Source of the DNA: Gp6-AA40 sp035711805
GTDB lineage: Bacteria > Acidobacteriota > Vicinamibacteria > Vicinamibacterales > UBA2999
Length of the DNA: 64,000 nt
Reading direction: 5' to 3'
NCBI GenBank assembly: GCA_035711805.1
Contig: DASTBV010000049.1
Location: 1-64,000, forward strand
The position numbers and the translations under genes were made by a program. Of the stretch, positions 56,770-64,000 are shown in pieces. The notes below the pieces were generated by a model, which searched no databases, was not told the DNA's origin, and saw only the letters and a program-made list of their open reading frames with translations. The stretch's first letter is position 1. Every line of letters starts with the position of its first letter.

Positions 56770-57468
56770 CTACGACGCGGTTTCGCCCGGTTTCAGTTCG
56801 AGGACCTCGACGCCGCGCGGCACGAGCTTCTTCAACTCCGCGGGAGTGCCGGTGAGCAACGGGAATGTTCCCCAATGCATCGGCACCACCTGCCGGACAC
56901 CGAGAAACTCGCACGCCCTGGCGGCGGCAGCCGGATCCATGGTGAACCGGTCGCCGATTGGCAGAAACGCGATTTCCGGCTTGTACATCTCTCCGATCAA
57001 TCGCATGTCACCGAAGAGGCACGTGTCGCCCGAGTAATAGATCGATCGGCCGTCCTCGAGGGTCACCACATAGCCGGCGGGCTCGCCCATGTAGACCATC
57101 TGCCCGTTGTCCACATATCCGCTGCTATGGCGCGCGTCGGTCATCGTCACGCGCAGGCCGGCGATCGTCTGCGAGCCGCCCTTGTTCATCGGCGACGTGT
57201 TCTGAATGCCCTTGCGGCCGAGCCAGTCGCACAGCTCGAAGATGCCGACCACCGCCGCACCGCTGTCGCGGGCGCACAGGAGAAGGTCTTCGATGTGATC
57301 GAAATGGCCGTGCGAGACCAGGATCAGATCGACCTGTGGCGGCTTCTTCATCGCCTCGGGGCAGGACGGATTGCCGGTCAGCCAGGGGTCGAGCAGCACG
57401 CGTTTCCCACCGGGCGTGCGGAGAAGGAAGGTGGCGTGCCCGAGCCACGTAATCGCCAGTTTGTCCAT
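56770..57468 (-). CDS. UPF0173 metallo-beta-lactamase-fold hydrolase
   Basis: 232 residues. ITWLGHATFLL at the N-terminus, the metal motif SHGHFDH (HxHxDH), DTCLFGDM (metal Asp) and the C-terminal PMHWGTFPLL (His) mark the UPF0173/UlaG-like hydrolases; the family hydrolyses phosphoesters or lactones of unknown identity. It is cytoplasmic. CATAAT lies eight bases before the ATG at 57468 with no Shine-Dalgarno. It is divergent from lipA. Confidence 0.93.
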   Translation of the reverse strand: MDKLAITWLGHATFLLRTPGGKRVLLDPWLTGNPSCPEAMKKPPQVDLILVSHGHFDHIEDLLLCARDSGAAVVGIFELCDWLGRKGIQNTSPMNKGGSQTIAGLRVTMTDARHSSGYVDNGQMVYMGEPAGYVVTLEDGRSIYYSGDTCLFGDMRLIGEMYKPEIAFLPIGDRFTMDPAAAARACEFLGVRQVVPMHWGTFPLLTGTPAELKKLVPRGVEVLELKPGETAS

Positions 57469-57527
57469 GCGCCTGGATTATGTCTCAGCGCCGTTTCGCG
57501 CATCGTCGGTCATCCGCGTTCGTCCGA

Positions 57528-57533
57528 TAAAAT
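57528..57533 (+). promoter_or_regulatory. -10-like TAAAAT eight bases ahead of lipA
   Basis: TAAAAT at 57528-57533 is followed by eight bases and the GTG start at 57542, with no Shine-Dalgarno between. This is the same leaderless geometry seen at several other genes here. Confidence 0.45.
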
Positions 57534-57541
57534 AGGCGTCA

Positions 57542-58447
57542 GTGTCTGTCGAGGCGCCGCTTGAATTCGTACGGCCGCGCGAGCCAAAGCCCGAGTGGCT
57601 GAAGGTCCGTGCTCCGGGATCCGAGAACTACCTCCGCCTCAAGGGCATCATGCACGACCTGAAGCTCAACACGGTCTGCGAGGACGCCCACTGCCCCAAC
57701 ATCGGCGAGTGCTGGCATCACGGTACGGCGACGTTCATGATTCTCGGAGATGTCTGCACGCGCGCCTGTGCGTATTGCGCCGTCGCTCACGGACGGCCGA
57801 ACGAGCTCGACACCGCGGAACCGGCGCGCGTGGCCGAAGCCGTGGCCCGCATGCGGCTGCAGTACGCGGTCATCACGTCGGTCGACCGCGATGATCTCGC
57901 CGACGGCGGCGCCGCGATTTTCGCCGAGACGATCAGCAGGACGCGAGCACGCGTGCCGGATTGCCGGATCGAAGTCCTCATCCCCGACTTTCAGGGCATC
58001 GAATCGTCGCTGCGTACGGTGCTCGACGCGGGCCCTGACGTCCTCAACCACAACATCGAGACGGTTCCGCGGTTGTATCGAATGGCGCGCTCCGGCGGCC
58101 GCTACCCGCGGTCGCTCGAGCTGCTCGATCGCTCGCGGCGGCATCGGCCGGACATCGCCACGAAGACCGGAATCATGGTCGGGCTTGGCGAGGAGCACGA
58201 CGAGATCGTCACCGTCTTCGACGACCTGCGGCGGGTGGGGGTGTCGATCCTGACGATCGGCCAGTACCTGCGGCCCTCGCCCACGCACGCGCGGATGACG
58301 CGCTACTATCACCCGGACGAATTCGCCGCGCTCAAGCGCATCGCGCTGGACAAGGGGTTCGTGCACGTCGAGTCGGGTCCGCTGGTGCGCTCGTCGTATC
58401 ATGCGCACGAGCAGGCCGACGCCTTCCGCGCCAGCCAGATCAGCTGA
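57542..58447 (+). CDS. lipA: Lipoyl synthase
   Basis: 301 residues from GTG 57542. LipA inserts two sulfurs into octanoyl chains on lipoyl-carrier domains by radical SAM chemistry. The auxiliary cluster motif CEDAHCPNIGEC (C-x4-C-x5-C) and the radical SAM motif CTRACAYC are both present, as are TSVDRDDLADGGA, NHNIETV and LTIGQYLRPSPTHARM; the C-terminus has the conserved VESGPLVRSSYHA, whose Ser binds the auxiliary cluster. It is a stand-alone gene here; lipB is not in the window. Confidence 0.97.
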   Translation: MSVEAPLEFVRPREPKPEWLKVRAPGSENYLRLKGIMHDLKLNTVCEDAHCPNIGECWHHGTATFMILGDVCTRACAYCAVAHGRPNELDTAEPARVAEAVARMRLQYAVITSVDRDDLADGGAAIFAETISRTRARVPDCRIEVLIPDFQGIESSLRTVLDAGPDVLNHNIETVPRLYRMARSGGRYPRSLELLDRSRRHRPDIATKTGIMVGLGEEHDEIVTVFDDLRRVGVSILTIGQYLRPSPTHARMTRYYHPDEFAALKRIALDKGFVHVESGPLVRSSYHAHEQADAFRASQIS

Positions 58448-58474
58448 CCGTGCACACGTTCCGGAAACTCGTAG

Positions 58475-58495
58475 AGGCCGACCTTCAGGTCAGCC
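58475..58495. repeat. AGGCCGACCT-TC-AGGTCAGCCT palindrome
   Basis: An imperfect ten-base inverted repeat with one mismatch lies in the lipA to aldo/keto-reductase gap. It resembles the other GC palindromes in form but differs in sequence. Confidence 0.6.
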
Positions 58496-58510
58496 TGTCA
58501 GGAGCTCGAC

Positions 58511-59416
58511 ATGACGCCTTCCCGCCGTGATTTTCTAGCGCTGCTGTCGATGCTTCCCCTCACTGCCGCCGCGCCGGCACTCGCACAACAGACGATGCCG
58601 GCCCGGCGTATACCGGGATCCGGTGAGATGCTGCCGGTCATCGGCCTCGGGTCGAGCAAGGTCGTCGAGGAGATTGCGAAGAACGGCGACGATCCGCTGC
58701 GGCAGGTGCTGCGGACGCTCGTGGGACACGGCGGCAAGGTCATCGACACGTGGCCTCGGAACCCGGCCAACGATGCGCGCTTTGGCGCGGTCATCAACGA
58801 GGCGGAATTCAATGGCCGGTTGTTCGTGACGAGCAAGATCGATCGCGCCGGCAAGGACGCGGGCGTCGCGCAGCTCCGCGAGGCGCACAAGAACTACGGA
58901 CGGAAGGTGCTCGACCTCGCGCAGATCTTCAGCCTGACCGACCTGGAGACGCACTGGCCGACGCTACGCGAGTGGAAAGACTCCGGAATGGCGCGCTACA
59001 TCGGCGTCACCGTCTCGGAGCCGCGGCGGCATGCGGACCTCGAGCGGTTCCTCACACGCGAACGCCCCGACACGACGCAGGTCAACTACTCGATCACCGA
59101 ACGCGAAGCGGAGGATCGAATCATTCCGCTGGCCGCCGACCGCGGCGTCGCGGTGATCATCAACCGGCCCTTCATGAACGGCGCCTACTTCAAGCGCCTC
59201 GAGGGTCGTCCGCTCCCGCAATGGGCGGCCGAGATCGGCTGCTCCACCTGGGCGCAGTTTTCGCTCAAGTACATCCTCTCCAACCCGCGCGTGACCGTCG
59301 TGCTGACGGAAACGAGCAACCCCAAGCACATGGCGGAGAACGCGCAGGCCGCGCTCGGCCCGATGCCGGACGAGTCGGTGCGCAAGCGGATGCGCGAGTT
59401 CATCGCCACGGTGTGA
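58511..59416 (+). CDS. Aldo/keto-reductase-like protein with Tat-type signal
   Basis: 301 residues. The N-terminus SRRDFLALLSMLPLTAAAPALA is a twin-arginine signal. The barrel reads MLPVIGLGSSKV, KVIDTWPRNPANDARFG, RLFVTSKID, YIGVTVSEP, NYSITEREAEDRIIPLAADRGVAVIINRPF. The Asp and Lys of the catalytic tetrad can be placed, but the Tyr expected soon after VIDT is missing and the His position reads Ser (QIFSLTD). It may therefore be a non-canonical or inactive member exported to the periplasm. Confidence 0.85.
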   Translation: MTPSRRDFLALLSMLPLTAAAPALAQQTMPARRIPGSGEMLPVIGLGSSKVVEEIAKNGDDPLRQVLRTLVGHGGKVIDTWPRNPANDARFGAVINEAEFNGRLFVTSKIDRAGKDAGVAQLREAHKNYGRKVLDLAQIFSLTDLETHWPTLREWKDSGMARYIGVTVSEPRRHADLERFLTRERPDTTQVNYSITEREAEDRIIPLAADRGVAVIINRPFMNGAYFKRLEGRPLPQWAAEIGCSTWAQFSLKYILSNPRVTVVLTETSNPKHMAENAQAALGPMPDESVRKRMREFIATV

Positions 59417-59419
59417 GGC

Positions 59420-59640
59420 CACGGAGGGCGGCGAAGGGAACGGTTTCACAGGAGCAACGAAGGAACGAAGGAAAACGGAGGGTCCATCGCTGCAGGCCGC
59501 CTTCGGCGGCCAATCGAACGGCTGTAACTCTTGGTGGCCTTCGTGATCTTCGTGTCCTTCGTGGTTCAACAAACTCCGTTCGTCACCGTTGCTCCGTTCC
59601 TTCTGTGAAACCGTTTCCTCCGTCCCCTCCGTTGCCTCCC
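59420..59640. repeat. Oligomer repeat cluster (CGAAGG / CTTCGTG / CTCCGTT units)
   Basis: About 220 bases of short units: ACGGAGG, AACGAAGG on the left, then GCCGCCTTCGGCGGC as a small palindrome, and CTTCGTG, CTCCGTT units on the right, complementary to the left. It separates the aldo/keto-reductase-like gene from the PadR promoter. No gene is seen. Confidence 0.75.
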
Positions 59641-59644
59641 GTGC

Positions 59645-59672
59645 TTGACATGAATCTTACAAAATGTAAGAT
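59645..59672 (+). promoter_or_regulatory. padR promoter with perfect operator palindrome
   Basis: TTGACA (59645-59650) and TAAGAT (59667-59672) are separated by 16 bases. ATCTTACA-AAA-TGTAAGAT (59654-59672) is a perfect eight-base inverted repeat covering the spacer and -10, so a bound repressor would block the promoter. The ATG follows nine bases after the -10. Confidence 0.8.
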
Positions 59673-59681
59673 CAGCAACCC

Positions 59682-59993
59682 ATGAGCGAAATTCGCCTCC
59701 CGTCAATCTCGAGCACGGAGTCGCTCCTGCTCGATTTACTGGAACATCGCGAGCGATTTGGACTCGAACTGGTCGATGCGTCCGGCGGCAAAGTCAAACG
59801 CGGCTCGGTCTATGTGACCCTGGCCCGCATGGAGGCCAAAGGCTTCGTTGAGTCCCGGCAGGAAGACCGCCAGCCGGGTGCCATCGGGCTGCCGCGCCGG
59901 CTGTATCGGGCCACGGCCTACGGGCTGAAGGTACGCGACGCCTACCGGATCCTGCGCGACGCGCTGGCCCTCAAACCGGTGGAGGCGCAATGA
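59682..59993 (+). CDS. PadR-family winged-helix regulator
   Basis: 103 residues. LLLDLLEHRERFGLELVDASGGKVKRGSVYVTLARMEAKGFVESRQ with GLPRRLYRATAYGLKVRDAYR is a PadR-type winged helix, with the N-terminal effector/dimer helices trimmed. It probably represses its own promoter through the palindrome upstream and controls the following ABC exporter operon. Its stop overlaps the next ATG by four bases. Confidence 0.9.
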   Translation: MSEIRLPSISSTESLLLDLLEHRERFGLELVDASGGKVKRGSVYVTLARMEAKGFVESRQEDRQPGAIGLPRRLYRATAYGLKVRDAYRILRDALALKPVEAQ

Positions 59994-60436
59994 GCTTCTT
60001 CATCGGACGAATCGAGTCGCTGTCATCGCGCTTTCTGACCGAGCGATCGCATGAATTGATCGTCGCCCCGGCGATTGCCGACCTGCAGCACGACGCCAAC
60101 TCGGGCAACCTGGTCTCCGCCGCGCGGGCGCGCGCCTCCGTCCTCGCCGCCTTCGGCGGCGCGCTGTACGACGAGCTGACCGCCGACGCGAGCCTCCTCA
60201 AGATCGCCGCGTTAATCCTCATTCCGGCGTGCTACTACACGTTCTTGATCTACCTGTGCCAGCCGCAGGCGGCGCTGTATGTCGCGGCGAATTTCGGCCG
60301 TCTGGTCCTGCCCGCGGCGATCGCGCTGCTGTCGATCCCGCCCGTTCTCGTCTGCTGCTGGCCCGAACGAACGCGACGCCGGACGCTGCAGCCGGACGCC
60401 CTTCGACGTTGCTCAGGGCAGACGGCCGATGCCTGA
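59990..60436 (+). CDS. PadR-coupled hypothetical protein with two membrane segments
   Basis: 148 residues. A soluble N-terminal half (LTERSHELIVAPAIADLQHDANSGNLV) precedes two hydrophobic stretches (LLKIAALILIPACYYTFLIYL and LVLPAAIALLSIPPVLVCCW). The last ~15 residues (DALRRCSGQTADA) are encoded by a palindromic repeat inserted at 60398-60419. It overlaps the padR stop and the ABC ATPase start by a few bases, as in PadR-led exporter operons. No family is recognised. Confidence 0.75.
   Translation: MSFFIGRIESLSSRFLTERSHELIVAPAIADLQHDANSGNLVSAARARASVLAAFGGALYDELTADASLLKIAALILIPACYYTFLIYLCQPQAALYVAANFGRLVLPAAIALLSIPPVLVCCWPERTRRRTLQPDALRRCSGQTADA
60398..60419. repeat. GCCCTTCGAC..GCTCAGGGC repeat element within coding sequence
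   Basis: The 22 bases begin GCCCTTCGAC and end GCTCAGGGC. They form an outer five-base inverted repeat with a partly paired centre. The element resembles a palindromic repeat widespread in soil-bacterium genomes. It extends the end of one gene and abuts the start of the next. Confidence 0.6.
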
Positions 60437-61205
60437 GCTGCGCGCCCGCGGCCTCACCAAACACTTCTCGGGCGTCATCGCCGTCCGGAATGTCGACTTC
60501 ACACTCCGGTCGGGCGAGATCGTCGGCTACCTGGGACCGAACGGATCCGGCAAGACGACCACGCTGCGCATGGTCGCCGGCCTCGTCGATCCCTCGTCCG
60601 GGCGGGTCGAGTATGACGGCCGCAACGTTCGCGACGATCTGATCGCGTTCCGCCACCAGCTGGGGTACGTTCCCGAGGAGCCGTATCTGTATCCGTTCCT
60701 CTCCGGGCGTGAGTATCTGGAGCTGATCGGCCGCCTCCGTGAAATCCCGGATCGGCTGCTGACGATGAAGATCGACGGGTTCCTGGAGCTGTTCGGCCTG
60801 ACCGGCGCGGCGGATCAGGCCATTGCGTCGTACTCCAAGGGCATGCGGCAGAAGATCGTCATTTCCGCCGCGCTCCTCCACGATCCGGCGGTCATCCTGT
60901 TCGACGAGCCGGAGTCCGGCCTCGACGTCACGACCACGCTCGTCCTCCGGCACCTGATCCGCCTGCTGGCGGAGCGCGGCAAGGCGGTGCTCTACAGCTC
61001 GCACATCCTCGAAGTGGTCGAGCGCGTCTGCTCGAGAGTCATCGTGCTCTACAAGGGCGGCGTCGTCGCGGACGACTCCGTCGAACACCTGCAGGCGCTG
61101 ATGTCACGGAGCTCGCTCGAAGGCGTCTTCTCACAGCTGGTGATCAAGGAAGATCCGGCGCGGATCGCCAGCGATCTCGCGGCGGTCGCCGCGCTCGGCA
61201 GCTAG
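60429..61205 (+). CDS. ABC transporter ATP-binding protein of the PadR operon
   Basis: 258 residues from ATG 60429. Walker A is GPNGSGKTT, the Q-loop lies in GYVPEEPYLY, the signature is SYSKGMRQKI, Walker B is VILFDEPESGLD and the switch His is in YSSHILEVVE. The length is typical of small exporter ATPases. It starts inside the end of the preceding gene and leads into its permease six bases downstream. Confidence 0.93.
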   Translation: MPELRARGLTKHFSGVIAVRNVDFTLRSGEIVGYLGPNGSGKTTTLRMVAGLVDPSSGRVEYDGRNVRDDLIAFRHQLGYVPEEPYLYPFLSGREYLELIGRLREIPDRLLTMKIDGFLELFGLTGAADQAIASYSKGMRQKIVISAALLHDPAVILFDEPESGLDVTTTLVLRHLIRLLAERGKAVLYSSHILEVVERVCSRVIVLYKGGVVADDSVEHLQALMSRSSLEGVFSQLVIKEDPARIASDLAAVAALGS

Positions 61206-61211
61206 ACGGCC

Positions 61212-62972
61212 ATGCGGGCGACGAGCATCCACGCGACGCTCACGCGCCACTTCCTCCGCCGCTTTCTCGAAAACGATCTCATCTCGCCGGAGGCGGACCG
61301 GTCGCAGCTGCTGGCCGTCGTCGGCGCCGCCCTGTTCTCGGTCACGCTGCTGATATCGCTGTTCATGTCGTTCGCCTATATCGGGCTGCCGCGTACGCCG
61401 TCCCAGCTCGCCCTGTCGGCGCTGAACGACAGGTACTTCTACATCTCGCTGTCGATGGTCGTGAGCGCGCTGCTCGCCGTCGCGCAGTGGGATTCGCTCG
61501 TGGTCGACGTCCGCGATGCGGCAATCCTGGAACCGCTCCCGGTGCGTCCGATGACCATCAGGCGCGCGAAGCTGGCGGCCGTGGCCATCCTCGGCGGCGC
61601 GGCGGCGCTGATCGTGAACCTGATGCCGGCGCTCGTGTTTCCGTGGCTGCTCGTGTATCACACGCGGCTGTCCGTCACCGCGATGCTGGCACTGATGGCC
61701 ATCCACGCGATCGTGACCATTGCCGCCGGGGCAATCGCCTACGTGACGATCATCGCCCTCCGCGAGACGCTGGCCGCGGTGCTGCGGCCTCGAACGCTGG
61801 CCGCTGTGTCTCCGCTCGTCCAGGGTTCACTGATCGTGGCGCTGGGGAGCGCGCTCCTCCTGATCCCGCCCTCGTCCGATCGCATCGCGCAGCGCGTGCT
61901 CAGCGACGCACACGTGTGGTCACCCCCGATGTGGTTCCTGGGGGCGTACGAAGTGATGGCCGGCGACATCGTGCGGCACGCGCCGAGATCGCCGGCGCTG
62001 GGTCCGCGGGCGCTCGCCGCTGAACCGTCCGCCGGACAGGCGTACGACCGCAGAAAGCCGCAGTTCGATGCATTGGCCCGCCGGGCCGCGACGGCGTCCT
62101 GGCTCGTGATTCTGGTCGCCGCGGCCGCGTATTCATGGAATGCCCGGCGATTCCCCTCCGCCGGGCTGGTGCAGTCGCGACGCCGGGCGCGCTGGCACGC
62201 CGGACGGCGGCTGGTGCAGATGCTGATCGCCCGCGGTCAGACGATCCGCGCCGGCTTCTTTTTCACGCTCGCTGCCGTCTGGCGCAGCAACCTCCATCGC
62301 CTGACGCTCGCCTGCGCGGGAGCGGCCGGCGTCGCCGCAGCAGTCGTCACGCTCTCAGGCCTCGACCTGGAGGGTGTATCGGGTGCGCGCGACGTTCCGA
62401 CCGGAGTGTTTGCCATTCAGCCGATGTTCTACGGCGCGCTGCTGGTGGCGTTCAGGCATGGCATCCGTGTGCCTGCCGAATTGCGGGCAAACTGGGCCTT
62501 CCAGCTCGCGTGGCGCGATCGCGGGCGCCCGTTCCTCGCCGGCGTGAGACGCGCCGCGCTTGCCGGAATCGTGATTCCCGCCCTGCTCGTCGTGCTGCCG
62601 CTCTTCGCGTACCTGCTCGGACTTCCGCTGGCGCTCGCTCACGCCGCCCTCGGGCTTGCCGGCGCCGCCGTCGTCCTCGAGGTGCTGCTGTTCTCGTACG
62701 AGAAGGTGCCCTTCACGTGCACGTATGTGCCCAGCGAAAACCTCAAGGCCTTTGGCATCCCGTATGTCGTCGCTTTCTTAACCGGCGCATCGATATTCGC
62801 GGGGATGGAGCGTGCCGCGCTGCAGGACCCGTTGGCCTGGCTGCGCCTGGTCGGCCTGCTCGTCCTGATCACCGGCGGGCTTCGTGTGGCCTCGTTGCGG
62901 CGCACGAGCGGGCCACCAGTGGATTTCGACGAAGCTCCTACAACAACACAGCGACTGGGGCTGCACACATGA
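61212..62972 (+). CDS. Large ABC-type exporter permease
   Basis: 586 residues. About ten to twelve membrane helices are visible (AVVGAALFSVTLLISLFMSFAYI, LVIVAAAAYSWNA and ALVILVAAA-type segments), split by a cytoplasmic stretch around residues 250-330. It is probably a DUF-type ABC-2 permease with two halves, each of about six spans. It shares an ATGA overlap with the following TIGR03435 gene. The substrate is unknown. Confidence 0.8.
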   Translation: MRATSIHATLTRHFLRRFLENDLISPEADRSQLLAVVGAALFSVTLLISLFMSFAYIGLPRTPSQLALSALNDRYFYISLSMVVSALLAVAQWDSLVVDVRDAAILEPLPVRPMTIRRAKLAAVAILGGAAALIVNLMPALVFPWLLVYHTRLSVTAMLALMAIHAIVTIAAGAIAYVTIIALRETLAAVLRPRTLAAVSPLVQGSLIVALGSALLLIPPSSDRIAQRVLSDAHVWSPPMWFLGAYEVMAGDIVRHAPRSPALGPRALAAEPSAGQAYDRRKPQFDALARRAATASWLVILVAAAAYSWNARRFPSAGLVQSRRRARWHAGRRLVQMLIARGQTIRAGFFFTLAAVWRSNLHRLTLACAGAAGVAAAVVTLSGLDLEGVSGARDVPTGVFAIQPMFYGALLVAFRHGIRVPAELRANWAFQLAWRDRGRPFLAGVRRAALAGIVIPALLVVLPLFAYLLGLPLALAHAALGLAGAAVVLEVLLFSYEKVPFTCTYVPSENLKAFGIPYVVAFLTGASIFAGMERAALQDPLAWLRLVGLLVLITGGLRVASLRRTSGPPVDFDEAPTTTQRLGLHT

Positions 62973-63877
62973 AGCGAATTGGTAGTGGAGTGACGGGATT
63001 CCTCGTCGTGCTTGCCTCATTCGCCGGTGCTCAGGCGCCATCCACCCCGACGTTCGAGGTCGCGTCGGTCAGGGCGAATCGATCGGGCGCGCCGCTGCAG
63101 ATACTGCCGACGCTGCAGCCCGGCGGACGTGTATTCGCGATCAACCTGCCGTTGCGTGAGTTCGTTCAGGCCGCGTACGGGCTGCGGGACAACCAGCTGC
63201 TTCTCGCGTCGCCGCTGGCCGAAGCGCGGTTCGATCTCGAGGCACGGGCGGGCGGCGGCGCCACGCCCGAACAGGCGGCGGCAATGTTGCGCGCGCTGCT
63301 CATCGAGCGCTTCGGCCTGAAGACGCACGGTGAAACGCGCCAGCTTCCGGTGTACACGCTCGAGCGGGTCAACGCCGCCCGTCTTGGCACGCACATCAAG
63401 CCGTCAGGGCCCGAGTGCGCACCGCTGACGATTCCGAACGGGCCCGCAGCGCCGCCACCACCGCCACCCCCGCCGCCGTCGATGGCAGGCTCGCGGCTGG
63501 GTCCGCGGGAAGACGGCGCGAGCTGCCCGTCGATGTTCTTTCCCGGCACCTGGTCGATGCGATCGATGAGCATGCGAGCCTTCGTTCTTGCTCTCGAACG
63601 TCTCGTCCGCCGCGCCGTCGTGGATGGGACGGGATTGACGGGAGAATTCGACCTCGATCTCACGTATACGCCGGAGAGCTTCGAGGTCCCATTCGCCGGA
63701 AATGTCCTCGGCGGGGCAGTCGGCGGCCCCGAGGGGTTCGGGCCTGGAGCGCCACAGCGCATCGGGCCATCCGTGTTCACCGCCCTGCGCGATCAGTTAG
63801 GCCTGCGGCTTGAAGCGGGCCGGGCGCCCGTGGACGTTCTCGTCGTCGACGACGTGCGCCAGCCCAAGGAGAACTGA
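62969..63877 (+). CDS. TIGR03435 family secreted protein of the PadR operon
   Basis: 302 residues from ATG 62969, coupled to the permease. A signal peptide (TGFLVVLASFAGAQA) leads into FEVASVRANRSG, LREFVQAAYGLRDNQLLLASPL, MLRALLIERFGLKTHGETRQLPVYTLE and a Pro-rich insert of about ten Pro, then VVDGTGLTGEFDLDLTYTP and the end LRDQLGLRLEAGRAPVDVLVVDDVRQPKEN in separate blocks. Its place in an exporter operon suggests a role with the exported ligand. Confidence 0.9.
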   Translation: MKRIGSGVTGFLVVLASFAGAQAPSTPTFEVASVRANRSGAPLQILPTLQPGGRVFAINLPLREFVQAAYGLRDNQLLLASPLAEARFDLEARAGGGATPEQAAAMLRALLIERFGLKTHGETRQLPVYTLERVNAARLGTHIKPSGPECAPLTIPNGPAAPPPPPPPPPSMAGSRLGPREDGASCPSMFFPGTWSMRSMSMRAFVLALERLVRRAVVDGTGLTGEFDLDLTYTPESFEVPFAGNVLGGAVGGPEGFGPGAPQRIGPSVFTALRDQLGLRLEAGRAPVDVLVVDDVRQPKEN

Positions 63878-63878
63878 C

Positions 63879-64000
63879 GTGCGGCTTCCTGTTGTCCCGA
63901 TCTGCCTGCTCTTCGTCATCGCGTCGCTCGCGCAGCTCATCGCGCAGCGTCCGCCGGCCTTCGACGTGGTTTCGGTCAAGCGGTACCAGCCGGACGCACG
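63879..64000 (+). CDS. TIGR03435 family protein, N-terminal part (continues off the window)
   Basis: From GTG 63879, two bases after the previous stop (one-base gap), 40 codons are open to the window edge. The signal peptide (PVVPICLLFVIASLAQLIAQ) is followed by PPAFDVVSVKRYQP, the family's opening motif. It is a tandem neighbour of the gene at 62969. Confidence 0.85.
   Translation, partial: MRLPVVPICLLFVIASLAQLIAQRPPAFDVVSVKRYQPDA

Noticed and set aside
1..64000. tRNA, rRNA or riboswitch genes
   Set aside because: I looked for cloverleaf-like and rRNA-like stretches and found none; structured intergenic regions are explained by repeats or terminators.

Overview
The window is a dense, GC-rich bacterial chromosome segment with a gene-content signature I associate with Acidobacteriota, most likely Vicinamibacteria. 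Five TIGR03435-family genes or domains, a DUF5777 barrel, a CCAEP-tail radical SAM protein, TolB/BamA fusion proteins and many short palindromic intergenic repeats all point that way. Lipoprotein signals, TamA/TamB, OmpA and several beta-barrels show a diderm envelope. I saw no tRNA, rRNA, CRISPR array, phage or transposase gene. The taxonomy is an inference from gene content, not from a marker-gene comparison.

Layout. 1-5.6 kb: part of a flavoprotein, a purine permease, ispG, topoisomerase IB and a type II NADH dehydrogenase. 5.6-12.7 kb: a molybdopterin oxidoreductase, a BlaI/BlaR1-type pair whose receptor ends in a TIGR03435 domain, and a scar of three gene remnants (9992-10487) best explained by an old tandem duplication between the oxidoreductase and tamB. 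This is followed by a less GC-rich island coding for a Cys-rich exported peptide, a TIGR03435 protein and a DsbA-like protein. 12.7-21.5 kb: envelope genes (tamB, tamA, a small membrane protein, an OmpA-family porin) and a KGG protein. 21.7-28.2 kb: YggX-like protein, an ATP-grasp/CCAEP-tail radical SAM pair, a POT transporter, a stand-alone LigD phosphoesterase domain and YvcK. 28.2-36.3 kb: TPM, LemA and DinB proteins, a membrane protein, a diadenylate-cyclase-like sensor protein, a hydrolase, TIGR03435 and DUF72 proteins. 36.3-43.6 kb: an ABC exporter, a CusF-SCO1 fusion, an EEP nuclease, a TlpA-like thioredoxin, and an ECF sigma/anti-sigma pair. 43.8-49.4 kb: a protease-propeller-barrel protein, an NTF2-like protein, a retropepsin-like protease and a ferredoxin. 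49.4-56.6 kb: a one-directional cluster of exported proteins, cupredoxins, a histidine kinase/NtrC pair and a DUF5777 barrel. 56.7-64 kb: UPF0173 hydrolase, lipA, a Tat-exported aldo/keto reductase-like protein, and a PadR-controlled ABC exporter operon running into two TIGR03435 genes.

Regulation. A recurring feature is a -10-like hexamer only 6-9 bases ahead of the start codon with no Shine-Dalgarno, suggesting widespread leaderless transcription (ispG, the oxidoreductase, ndh, the YggX gene, lipA, the ferredoxin, the SCO1 gene and others). The island at 10.5-12.5 kb instead has clear Shine-Dalgarno sites, in keeping with a separate origin. Two promoters carry perfect inverted repeats that look like self-repression sites (blaI and padR). 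A candidate sigma-54 promoter lies between the NtrC-type regulator and the cupredoxin operon it probably controls.

The strongest leads for undescribed biology are the overlapping radical SAM/ATP-grasp pair, the Cys-rich peptide/DsbA/TIGR03435 island, the use of TIGR03435 as a BlaR1 receptor domain, and a family of intergenic oligomer repeats, one of which appears to supply the signal peptide of a gene.
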